Positions 8,604-16,641 of a stretch of 64,000 nucleotides of DNA are shown one piece after another; positions within the stretch are counted from its first letter, which is position 1, and each line of letters opens with the position of its first letter. A model generated the notes under the pieces. It worked only from the letters and a program-made list of their open reading frames with translations. It was not told the origin of the DNA and searched no databases. The translations under genes and the position numbers were made by a program. The stretch is from Brevundimonas sp. (GTDB lineage Bacteria > Pseudomonadota > Alphaproteobacteria > Caulobacterales > Caulobacteraceae). The DNA lies in NCBI RefSeq assembly GCF_029945885.1, contig NZ_JAQSDK010000035.1:56949-120948 (forward strand), written 5' to 3'.

Positions 8604-10374
8604 ACCGTTCCCGCCATCGGGCGCGCTGTCCGGTCGCGGCGCGCGCAAGCTGCTGGGAGCCCACTCCCTGACGCCGATCGAGGTGCTGGTCCGCGAGGCG
8701 GGCCAGAACGCCTGGGATGCGCGTCTTGAGGCCTCAGGCCAGATCCGGATGACGTTCCGTCTGCGCAGACTCCTCCCGGATCAGGCCGACATGTTGTTCG
8801 GAACAGTCCTTGGGGAACGCCCAAAGGCGGGCGGCGGTGCCGCGGGACTGGGACTGGCCGAGGCCGATCCGTCACCGCTGGTAATCGAGATCGCGGACTT
8901 CGGGACCCGAGGTCTCGGAGGGCCGACCCGTGCGGATCGTCCGGCGGCCAAAGACGAGGAGCGGAACTTCGTCAACCTCGTGCGCAATATCGGGGCCTCC
9001 GAGGACGAGGATGACCGTGGCGGAACCTACGGCTACGGCAAGATGGCCACCTTTTCGGCCAGCCGCTGCGCGACCCTAGTGATCGACTCGCTCGCGAGAC
9101 AGGGAGACGGCGAGGTCAGAAGGCTGATCGGCTGTCAGGTTGCGGACCCCTATGATGCAGGCGACCTCAGGCATACGGGCCGGCACTGGTGGGGTGAGCG
9201 CGAAGACGACGGCTTCGCCGCGCCCGTCGAGGGCCCGGACGCCGAGGCGCTCGCGCGCAGCCTAGGCCTGCCGGAGCGCGCGACTGGAAGCACGGGAACG
9301 ACGATTCTGATCGTCCACCCCGACGTCGATCCCGTCGAGGCCGCGAACGAAATCCGGCGCTCGCTCCTGTGGTGGTTTTGGCCCAAGATGATCGACCAAG
9401 GCGCGGGCCCGGCCATGACCTTCGATCTCGAACTCGAGGGCGAGATGCAGACCATTCCCTCGCCCGAGAGCACCGCTCCGCTCGACATTTACGTTGAGGC
9501 CTGGCGAAAGCTGAAGGCCGGTGACCCGGGCGTCATCAAGACCCGCGTGGCCAGCTATGGCAATCTCGTCACCGGCCAAGTTGCCACCGCCCGCGGCTTT
9601 CACCGGCCGAGGACCTTCCTGCAGACCGGACCGGCGAGCGAGAGATCGCACCACATCGCGCTGATGCGACCCGTGGAACTGGTGGTGACCTATCTGGAGG
9701 GCACGCCGCTCTCCGCCGAGGAGGTCGAATGGGGGGGCGTGTTCATCTGCGATGAGGCCAACGAGGTGCTGGCCGCCTTCACGGCAGCCGAGCCGCCCGC
9801 TCACGACGCCTGGTCGCCGGAGACCCTTCGCGGACGACCGTTCCGGATCGTAAACCGGAGCCTGGAACTTCTCAGGCAGGTGGCGAGGGAAACCGGCCAG
9901 CCAGTTCAGGTGATCACGGGCACGAGCGAGACCCAGCCGCCTCTCGCCATTCCCTCGCGGCTTCTCGGCCGACTACTGCCAGACGATCCGGACGCTGACG
10001 GCCCCGGTCGCAGGTCAAGGCCCATCAGGGGAGCCCGCAAGCGCTGGCAGGTCGAGGCGCCGGAATTCGTCTCGCTGGAGCAGGTCGGCGACCAAGTCCA
10101 TTCGCTCTTTTCCGTGAACGCCAGAAACTCCAGCGCGCGCCCGATTGTCGTCGAGGCCCGACCCGGCCTGTTCATCGACGACCGGCTGACCACGGAGACA
10201 GATCTTGCGGACGGCAGCCACATCCGGGGGCTCGGCTGGCAGAATGCCGAAGGGGACGTCCGATCCGACGGAACCCATGTCGTGATCGAGCCTGGCGCGA
10301 ACGAGACCCTGACTTTCCGGATCCTGATGTCCGGGCTGGCGGCCGTGGGCCTGACGCTCCGGGTCGAGGCCTGA
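8581..10374 (+). CDS. GHKL (MutL/MORC/Hsp90-like) ATPase (defence operon gene 3)
   Basis: 597 residues. The Bergerat ATP-binding fold is shown by the N box REAGQNAWDAR (Glu 39, Asn 43), the G1 box IADFGTRGLGG (Asp 106) and the G2 box GGTYGYGKMATFSASR (Gly 151 to Lys 154). The remaining 400 residues hold a transducer-like region and an all-beta C-terminus. In known systems such ATPases pair with Z1 and DUF4420 proteins, probably as an ATP-gated DNA clamp or sensor. GTG 8581 is chosen because GAGGAGGA lies eight bases upstream, inside the previous gene; longer upstream starts lack this. Confidence 0.85.
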   Translation: MPLHLFAEPFPPSGALSGRGARKLLGAHSLTPIEVLVREAGQNAWDARLEASGQIRMTFRLRRLLPDQADMLFGTVLGERPKAGGGAAGLGLAEADPSPLVIEIADFGTRGLGGPTRADRPAAKDEERNFVNLVRNIGASEDEDDRGGTYGYGKMATFSASRCATLVIDSLARQGDGEVRRLIGCQVADPYDAGDLRHTGRHWWGEREDDGFAAPVEGPDAEALARSLGLPERATGSTGTTILIVHPDVDPVEAANEIRRSLLWWFWPKMIDQGAGPAMTFDLELEGEMQTIPSPESTAPLDIYVEAWRKLKAGDPGVIKTRVASYGNLVTGQVATARGFHRPRTFLQTGPASERSHHIALMRPVELVVTYLEGTPLSAEEVEWGGVFICDEANEVLAAFTAAEPPAHDAWSPETLRGRPFRIVNRSLELLRQVARETGQPVQVITGTSETQPPLAIPSRLLGRLLPDDPDADGPGRRSRPIRGARKRWQVEAPEFVSLEQVGDQVHSLFSVNARNSSARPIVVEARPGLFIDDRLTTETDLADGSHIRGLGWQNAEGDVRSDGTHVVIEPGANETLTFRILMSGLAAVGLTLRVEA

Positions 10375-10376
10375 TC

Positions 10377-11270
10377 ATGGCGTCCATCGCATTTCCCTAT
10401 CTTCGGATCCGGCCGGACAATGTCTTGGCCGACACTTGGACAATCGAACGCGGCGAGCACGTCAGCTATCTGACCGAGAGGCTCGAGGACTGGGATCCGA
10501 CCGAGGTTCTCCACCTGCGCCGCAGGATCCGGCTCAACTTCGACCAGGCGGCGCTAGCCCTGGGCGTGCCGGCCGGCAACCTCGTCATGCGCGCGAGCCT
10601 CATCTTCGGCACCGGAGGGCCACGGGGCGAGCGGCTCCGCACGATCCGCGAGTCGCATCTGCTCACCCAGGCCTCGCCCGAGGCCGAGTTCGCCTTGGTG
10701 CTGGAGGGAGACGAGGTGTCGGAGCGTCTAGCGCTGAGAACCATAATCACCCTGCACGAGACGGCTCCAGGGTCCGCCTTGTCTCCTGCCCGGCCGGGGG
10801 TGGAACTCTGGCACGACTTGACCCGCATGGGCCTAGAACCCGAGGAGCCGCGGTTCGCCATCCAGGTGGAGAGCTTCGCCTCCGTGTTCAGGGACACGCC
10901 ACACGCGCTCTGGCGGCTGGACTGGACTCCGGCCGTGATCGATCGGGACATGGCCGGAAACGTAAGGCTCTACGTCAACGCCGATCGCCCCGAGTTCGTG
11001 GAACGCGTTAGCGCCGGCGACGCTTCGACGATGAACATGATGACCGCGGCCGTGATGGAACAGCTGGTCTCCTCCGTCCTCGCCCATAACGCCGCCCCTG
11101 AAGGAGACGAGGCCCCGACCTCGATTGCGGTCACGGTCGGCGGATGGATCGAGCAGGCCTTCCCCGGCCAAGACGCGCCAAGTGTCCGGGAACTCGTCAG
11201 ACGGGACCCCGCCGCCTTCTCCGCCGGTCTGGCGACCCTCGCGGCCGAACTGGGACACGCAGATGACTGA
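10377..11270 (+). CDS. Unknown protein of the defence operon (gene 4), 297 aa
   Basis: Starts two bases after the GHKL ATPase stop. No motif recognised. The N-terminal half appears beta-rich (ASIAFPYLRIRPDN, VMRASLIFGTGGPRGERL) and the C-terminal half helical, with an MNMMTAAVMEQLVSSVLAHN amphipathic stretch. No signal peptide or membrane segment. Its place between the GHKL ATPase and gene 5 in a fully coupled operon argues for a structural or adaptor subunit; in Mza loci a protein of unknown function occupies a comparable position. The 3' end overlaps the next gene by eight bases. Confidence 0.75.
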   Translation: MASIAFPYLRIRPDNVLADTWTIERGEHVSYLTERLEDWDPTEVLHLRRRIRLNFDQAALALGVPAGNLVMRASLIFGTGGPRGERLRTIRESHLLTQASPEAEFALVLEGDEVSERLALRTIITLHETAPGSALSPARPGVELWHDLTRMGLEPEEPRFAIQVESFASVFRDTPHALWRLDWTPAVIDRDMAGNVRLYVNADRPEFVERVSAGDASTMNMMTAAVMEQLVSSVLAHNAAPEGDEAPTSIAVTVGGWIEQAFPGQDAPSVRELVRRDPAAFSAGLATLAAELGHADD

Positions 11271-12018
11271 CGTCACGCCGCCACCTCCCCTCATGCCGCG
11301 CCTCTCTCTCCACGGCGTCCGGCGGCTGCTTGCTAGCGCCGAGCTGATGCAGGCTCCATGGAGGGAGCGCCGGGCCGCCGCTGAGCGCTGGACAACCCTG
11401 CCGCCAGTTGGCGGTGCAGTCGCCGGCGAGGCGGCTCTGGCGGCTTTGGCCGAGGATCTCTTGGCCATCGCGACCGCCAGCGGCTTTCCCGACGACGACA
11501 GGCAGGCGGCGGTCTTCGATGCCGAGGCCGCCGTCCTTCTCGGCCAGGGCGGTCACATGCGGGAAAGCGACGCCCTGCGAGACGACGTCTGGGCCTTTGT
11601 GGCCACCGTTTTGCTGCCAGAGATCGTGCGCTGGCGCTTCGGATCCCAAGAGGAGCGCTATCGCGGTGGCGTCCGCAACGTGTTCCAGCGGCTCTGGCTG
11701 CGCGCCATGGCCCTCGATCGCGGACCCCAAGCCGGAGAGGAGCGCTGGGACTTGGCTCGCGCTCTCAACGAGGACGCGATAGCGGCCATCATCGAGCGGC
11801 CCGGCTTGGCCGGCTCCCGGGCCGTGTCGCGAGCTCTCGGCGAGCGCTGGCACCAAGAACGTCTGACGGCGGGGCCGGGCGGCTTGGAGGACCGCATGCG
11901 CAGCGTGGCCCGCAACCTGCTGGTGACCAACCAGGTTATGCGTCTCGAGCTATTGGGAGCCGCCGACCTCGAGGCCGAGATCGATCGACTGTTTATCAGC
12001 GCGGCTGCAGCGCCTTGA
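11263..12018 (+). CDS. DUF6339-like unknown protein of the defence operon (gene 5)
   Basis: 251 residues from ATG 11263, which overlaps the previous stop by eight bases. The helical sequence contains FDAEAAVLL, ALRDDVWAFVATVLLPEIVRWRFG and RNVFQRLWLRAMAL, which I recall as the pattern of DUF6339 proteins found next to Z1 and PD-(D/E)XK genes in actinobacterial restriction-like clusters. That match is from memory, not a search. Predicted soluble and alpha-helical; function unknown. Its stop overlaps the next TTG start (TTGA). Confidence 0.7.
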   Translation: MTDVTPPPPLMPRLSLHGVRRLLASAELMQAPWRERRAAAERWTTLPPVGGAVAGEAALAALAEDLLAIATASGFPDDDRQAAVFDAEAAVLLGQGGHMRESDALRDDVWAFVATVLLPEIVRWRFGSQEERYRGGVRNVFQRLWLRAMALDRGPQAGEERWDLARALNEDAIAAIIERPGLAGSRAVSRALGERWHQERLTAGPGGLEDRMRSVARNLLVTNQVMRLELLGAADLEAEIDRLFISAAAAP

Positions 12019-13520
12019 AGCGGTTCGTCGCGCCCCGCAACGCGCGGATCAAAGCGGACGACAGCCGTTCGCTCGGGCGCTGGATGCTGCGCCGCATGCC
12101 TCTCGATGAGGAGGGCATCCGATGCGCATTCGAGCTCTCCCGTCTCGCGCCGTCGGGCGACGCGGTCATCGGCATGGTCCGGATCATGCGGAGCGGCAAC
12201 CGGGCAGGGCGCACCTTCCTGCCCGAGACCTTCGACGCGCTGGGGTCGCAGTATGCCTCCCTCGGTGCAGAGCCGGGCTTCTACGACCGGATTGTCGAGG
12301 TCGCGGGAGATCACCTCGCGCGCGAGGTGCTGGTCGCATTGAGGGACATCGCCATCGACCCGGCCGCTGCGGCGATTGCGGACGCGGATAATGCGATCCG
12401 CAGTGCGCTGCTTCGCACCTCGCCGGCCATCGCGGCCCGTGAGGAGGGCGGCAGCCGGTTCGCCAACCGGATCAGTCCGAGAGACCTCTCGCCGCGCCAC
12501 CTGCGCTTTCAGTCCTCATCGGGCGCGGATCTCCGTCTCGAGTTCACCTTCGATGACCTCCTGCCGGGCCGCGTCTGTGTCGTGGTGGGGCAGAACGGCT
12601 CGGGCAAGACTTGGCTTCTTGCCCGGCTTGCGCTCTGCGCTTTCGAGCCGGGCGCGTCGAAAGACAGCATCGAGGGTGACCTGTCGCTGACGCGCATCCT
12701 AGCCTTTTCGTACAGCGCATTTGACGAGTTCGACGTCCCTGGCGAGACGCTCGCGGAGCGGCAGGCCTACGTCCGCCAAGGCCCGAATGTCGGCTACGCC
12801 TATTTCGGTCTTCGAGATCTGTCGCGGAGCCGCAGGCAGGAGGACGCGCCCCTAAAGGGCTCCAGGAGCATCGCAGCCGACTTCGACGACGCCTTGTCGC
12901 TGGCAATGGATGACGACGACGGCCTGCTTCAGGAGCTCGTCACCCTGCTGTTCAAGGAGAGTTCGTTCGGCGGATTTCATGCAGCGCCCTCGGATGAGGA
13001 ACTCGCCGACCTGACCCTGCTGCGCCGACGCTTCCGGCGGTCCAGTACGGGACACAAGTTCGTCCTGCTGCTCATGGTCCAGCTGGCCGCCTTTGTGCGC
13101 AAGGGGACGCTGGTCTTGATCGACGAGCCCGAGGCGCATCTGCATCCGCCGCTCCTCGTCACCTTCCTGACCCTGTTGCGGGAGGTCCTCCTCCGACGCG
13201 ACGCTTGCGCGGTGGTCGCCACCCATTCGCCGCTGGTCGTCCAAGAGACACCCGCGCGGCATGTCTGCATCGTGGAGCGGGACATCGGCCTGACCGGAAT
13301 CCGCTCACCCGAACTGGAGACCTTTGGCGAGGACATCGGCGAAATCTCCCGCGAGGTCTTCAGGCTCCAAGCACCGATCGGCGACTATCCGGGCGTGCTC
13401 GCGCGCTTGGCCGACTCGATGACGCTGCAGGCGATCGAGGCCCTCTTCCCGCGGGGGCTGAGCGGACAGGCCAGAGGAATGATTATGGCCCGCCAAGCCC
13501 GACGGCGGGCAGGTCGATGA
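12015..13520 (+). CDS. RecF/PtuA-like ABC-type ATPase (defence operon gene 6)
   Basis: 501 residues. An N-terminal helical region of about 180 residues precedes an ABC/SMC-type ATPase: Walker A GQNGSGKT (192-199), a divergent signature SSTGHK (about 343), Walker B LVLIDEPEAHLHP (Asp 370, Glu 371) and the His switch ATHSP (His 404). The layout matches OLD/RecF-type ATPases of defence systems such as PtuA of Septu, which work with an HNH partner. That partner follows directly, coupled by ATGA. The TTG start overlaps the upstream stop. Probably senses DNA or phage components and licenses the nuclease. Confidence 0.85.
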   Translation: MKRFVAPRNARIKADDSRSLGRWMLRRMPLDEEGIRCAFELSRLAPSGDAVIGMVRIMRSGNRAGRTFLPETFDALGSQYASLGAEPGFYDRIVEVAGDHLAREVLVALRDIAIDPAAAAIADADNAIRSALLRTSPAIAAREEGGSRFANRISPRDLSPRHLRFQSSSGADLRLEFTFDDLLPGRVCVVVGQNGSGKTWLLARLALCAFEPGASKDSIEGDLSLTRILAFSYSAFDEFDVPGETLAERQAYVRQGPNVGYAYFGLRDLSRSRRQEDAPLKGSRSIAADFDDALSLAMDDDDGLLQELVTLLFKESSFGGFHAAPSDEELADLTLLRRRFRRSSTGHKFVLLLMVQLAAFVRKGTLVLIDEPEAHLHPPLLVTFLTLLREVLLRRDACAVVATHSPLVVQETPARHVCIVERDIGLTGIRSPELETFGEDIGEISREVFRLQAPIGDYPGVLARLADSMTLQAIEALFPRGLSGQARGMIMARQARRRAGR

Positions 13521-14377
13521 GGTCCCTGCCGACCCCTGTGAGGGATGCGGAAGCTGACCTGCGCCTGTGCGCGCGCAGGGTCAGGAATGAGCGACGCCTC
13601 GTCATCCGGGTCCGGCTCGAGGACGCGCTCGCCCAGTACGACGACTATGTCGCCGGAAGGGGGCGACCGGACGCGGTCGCCGCCAGCCGGGATTGGCCCG
13701 AGAGCTCTGCGTACTTCGCTCTGTACGACTTTCTGGGCGAGCGCCGTGCGCTTGCAGGCCTGCGGCTGGAGCTGAGGGCGGCCGCGGGCGGACGCTGCCT
13801 GCTCTGCTCCAGCCGGTCCGTCGACGGCTTGGACCACCATCTGCCAAGATCAGACTATCCGGCGCTCTCGATCCTGCCGGTGAACCTCGTGCCGGCCTGC
13901 GCGCACTGCAACACCCTGAAGGGCAACAACTGCGATCCCGTGGTCGCGCGTCAGTTCGTCCACCCCTACTTCGACCGCCTCCCGCGTGACCAGCCCTGGC
14001 TGACCTGCGAGGCCTTCGACGCCGCTGGGGTCTGGTCGCCGGTGTTCAGTATCGACGATACCCATATCCTCGACCCGGAAACGCGGGCGCGCACGGCGTG
14101 GCAGTTCGACCAGCTGGAACTGGCCGATGAATATCACGAGTCCGCGGTCAAGCAGGTCGCGGGGCGTCTGCGCGAATGGAGCACTACGGTCAGGGATGGC
14201 GGGGTCCACACTCTGGCACGCCAGCTACGTCTCGAGATGATGTCTGAAGCGGACGAGTACGGAGCTAATCACTGGAAGCCCGTAGTCCTGCGCGGAATTC
14301 TCGCCGATCCCCGTTTTCACCGCGACCCCCTTCCCCTGTTCGGCAATCCCCGTCCCTTCCCCGGAGATTGGCGATGA
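13517..14377 (+). CDS. HNH endonuclease, PtuB-like partner of the ATPase (defence operon gene 7)
   Basis: 286 residues from ATG 13517, overlapping the ATPase stop (ATGA). The HNH/zinc motif is complete: CLLC (Cys 94, 97), LDHHLPRSDYP (Asp 106, His 107) and CAHCNTLKGNN (Cys 128, 131, followed by the Asn). DNA or RNA cleavage is expected. The order ATPase then HNH copies Septu and related ATPase-HNH modules. The C-terminal half (residues 160-286) is helical and may bind the ATPase. A longer frame upstream of 13517 lies in the shadow of the ATPase gene and is not used. Confidence 0.85.
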   Translation: MRSLPTPVRDAEADLRLCARRVRNERRLVIRVRLEDALAQYDDYVAGRGRPDAVAASRDWPESSAYFALYDFLGERRALAGLRLELRAAAGGRCLLCSSRSVDGLDHHLPRSDYPALSILPVNLVPACAHCNTLKGNNCDPVVARQFVHPYFDRLPRDQPWLTCEAFDAAGVWSPVFSIDDTHILDPETRARTAWQFDQLELADEYHESAVKQVAGRLREWSTTVRDGGVHTLARQLRLEMMSEADEYGANHWKPVVLRGILADPRFHRDPLPLFGNPRPFPGDWR

Positions 14378-14503
14378 TAGGTCACGTTCATCCGGCGACT
14401 GGACCCGTCGCGCAAGGAAGGACGACGACCTTCCGGGCCGACCCGACCGGCCGCGCGGCCGTCCGGGCGGACAGAGGGATCGACAGAACAGGGAGGAGAT
14501 CCC

Positions 14504-15199
14504 GTGGAGCGGATCGAAGACTTTAGCGACGAACGTCACAAGGCTTGGTGCATTCACTGCGGGGCGGTGCTGAACGACACCTTGACCAACCGGGATCACG
14601 CGCCGACGAAGTCGCTGCTCAATCGACCGCTCCCGCACCACGTCCCGCAGGTGCCAGTCTGCGCGTCCTGCAATAACGGCTTCTCGAAGGACGAGGCCTA
14701 TCTCGTGTGCTTCTTCAGCTGTGTGCTCACCGGTTCGACAGAGCCCGAGGCGCAGGTCATTGCGGCGGCCTCGCGCCTGCTCGAGAGCAATCCCGGCCTC
14801 AGGGCGCGTCTTGACCAGGCCCGCAGCACCGACGCCGCGGGGGCTAGCGTATGGGTGCCCGAGACGGCCCGGCTCAACAGGATCATCGTGAAGAACGCAA
14901 GGGCCCACGCCTTCTTCGAGCTAGGCGAACCGCTCCGTGACGAACCAACCGACGTGGTCAGCGTGCCCCTGAACGCTATGTCTGCCGAGTTGAGGCATAA
15001 TTTCGAGAGTGTGGTCTGGGAGGTCTGGCCAGAGGTCGGAAGCCGGCTGATGACCCGACTGGCAACCGGCGAGGGCCTCGTCGACGGCTGGATCGTCGTC
15101 CAGCCCGGGATCTACCGCTACGCCGTCCTGCAGGACGACGGCATCGTGGTCCGATCTGTTATTCGCGATCACATCGCCATCGAGACCCGCTGGGCCTGA
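14504..15199 (+). CDS. Second HNH/zinc-finger nuclease-like protein (defence operon gene 8)
   Basis: 231 residues from GTG 14504, with GGGAGGAG ideally placed before it. The N-terminus holds CIHC (Cys 16, 19), RDHAPTK (Asp 31, His 32) and VPVCASCNNGFSKDE (Cys 53, 56 and Asn 57), a compact HNH-type treble-clef. The rest is a beta-rich domain without recognised motifs. It is separated from gene 7 by 126 bp, unlike the overlapping genes upstream, so it may be an accessory module. Nuclease activity is plausible but unproven. Confidence 0.75.
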   Translation: MERIEDFSDERHKAWCIHCGAVLNDTLTNRDHAPTKSLLNRPLPHHVPQVPVCASCNNGFSKDEAYLVCFFSCVLTGSTEPEAQVIAAASRLLESNPGLRARLDQARSTDAAGASVWVPETARLNRIIVKNARAHAFFELGEPLRDEPTDVVSVPLNAMSAELRHNFESVVWEVWPEVGSRLMTRLATGEGLVDGWIVVQPGIYRYAVLQDDGIVVRSVIRDHIAIETRWA

Positions 15200-15517
15200 C
15201 GGGTGCCAAGAGCGGCGAAGGCCAAGAAGCCGCACCGTCGGCAACCGGCAGACTGCAGGCATCGGGCCATACGCGGTCGGTCCAGTCGTTCACCCACGAA
15301 AGCTAGGTAAAAATCATTGGCCGCCGCATGCATCTGCATTGCGGACGCATCCGCGAGGAGCATTGTCTCCGAAATAATTTTTCGCGGGCAGCCAACTCGG
15401 CCAGCGTGACCCCCACCCCCCCCTAAGATTCTCGAAGACAGAGACTTCGGCTTAGATGGGCGTGATGATGGGTGTTGACTCCATCCAGCCCGCATATTCA
15501 GCGGTGACCGGGGCCGG
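15200..15517. other. Right end of the island, no gene
   Basis: No supported frame. It contains the right pair of arm-type motifs (15456-15476); the 14-bp attachment repeat begins directly after, at 15518. AT content rises around 15300-15390. Confidence 0.6.
15456..15476 (+). promoter_or_regulatory. Right pair of candidate integrase arm-type sites
   Basis: ATGGGCGTG at 15456-15464 and ATGGGTGTT at 15468-15476 have the same 12-bp period and orientation as the left pair at 1732-1752, and lie 42 bp from the attachment repeat. Confidence 0.5.
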
Positions 15518-15607
<90 letters not shown>

Positions 15608-15698
15608 GCGAGGTCGAAAGTCGCTTGGTCGAGCGAGGGGCTTCTCTAATGGCAGCGGAGCCGGGCCGCAAGCGGGCAGGGCAAGAAAAGCGCCGCGC

Positions 15699-16637
15699 TC
15701 AGCGCTGGGCGGGCAGCGGCAGGCCCATGGCCTCGCCGCCCTGGCCCTCGGCACCGGAAACACGGAACAATTCGGCCGGGCGGCCGCCGGTGCCGGTCGA
15801 CAGTCGGCCGGTGGCCTCGACCAGGCCGGTGCGTTCGACACCGCGGCGGAAATTCTGCTTGTGCAGGGTCAGGCCGGCGACCGCCTCGGCGGCGGCCTGG
15901 AGCCCGGACAGGGTGAAGGCCGGGGGCATCAGGTCGAACAGGACCGGACGGTATTTGAGCTTGCTGCGCAGCCGGCCGAGACCGGTGGCGAGGATCCGAC
16001 GGTGGTCGGAGACCATGGCCCGGCCCGGAGCCGTCGCCGGGACCGGCCGCTCCTGATCGCGAGCCGCCTCGGCCACCAGCCCGGCCTCATAGAGAAGTTC
16101 ATAGCGTTCCAGCACCCGCCCCTCATTCCAGCGGTGGGCCGGGGTCAGGGCGAACAGGCTCTCACTGCGGGCGAGGCGGCGGGCGTCGTCACCGGCCCAG
16201 GCCCGCAGGCCCGCGATCAGGCTATCGCCGGCGACAGGGCCGCCCTGGCGGCGGTCCTCCCAAGGGAAGAAGTCCAGCGCCGGGGTCCAGCGCGCGTCGG
16301 CGGCGGGCGCGGCGGTCGAGTCCGCCGTCAGGGCCAGATAGCCGATCGAGATTTCGCGGCGATCGTCGGGGCCGGGGGTGGCGCGGGGGGAATCGCGACC
16401 GGCGTCACCGAAGGTATAGAGCTGTTCGACGAAGCCGAGGTGAAAGCCGGTCTGGGCCGTGACGAAGGCGCGCAGGGCCAGTTCGAAGGTGCGGTCGCGG
16501 ACCGGATCGAACGGGCCGAAGGGCAGGGCGGCGGTGCCGGCCTCGCCCTCGGTGGTCAGGACGCAGGCCCGGCGGTCGCGCAAGGCGATGACGACGGCGG
16601 AAAGGCTGATTCGCACGCCCTGTTCGCCGGTCGGCAT
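15699..16637 (-). CDS. Nudix-fold NAD regulator with winged helix (NrtR/NadQ-like, COG4111 type)
   Basis: 312 residues. The N-terminal 150 residues resemble a Nudix domain (VIALRDRRACVLTT) without a clear catalytic Nudix box, and the C-terminus is a winged helix (FTLSGLQAAAEAVAGLTLHK, then FRRGVERTGLVEATG) as in NrtR/NadQ regulators. In alphaproteobacteria this group represses NAD synthesis genes in response to NAD metabolites. The link to NAD control is from family knowledge; no NAD genes are nearby. The HD hydrolase upstream is four bases away, so the two are probably co-transcribed. Confidence 0.75.
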   Translation of the reverse strand: MPTGEQGVRISLSAVVIALRDRRACVLTTEGEAGTAALPFGPFDPVRDRTFELALRAFVTAQTGFHLGFVEQLYTFGDAGRDSPRATPGPDDRREISIGYLALTADSTAAPAADARWTPALDFFPWEDRRQGGPVAGDSLIAGLRAWAGDDARRLARSESLFALTPAHRWNEGRVLERYELLYEAGLVAEAARDQERPVPATAPGRAMVSDHRRILATGLGRLRSKLKYRPVLFDLMPPAFTLSGLQAAAEAVAGLTLHKQNFRRGVERTGLVEATGRLSTGTGGRPAELFRVSGAEGQGGEAMGLPLPAQR

Positions 16638-16641
16638 TCGC

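Noticed and set aside
14374-14526. 50-codon frame between the two HNH genes, ATGA-coupled to the first
   Set aside because: Arg-rich, no conserved feature, and it runs into the start of the better-supported second HNH gene. Could be real but not supportable.
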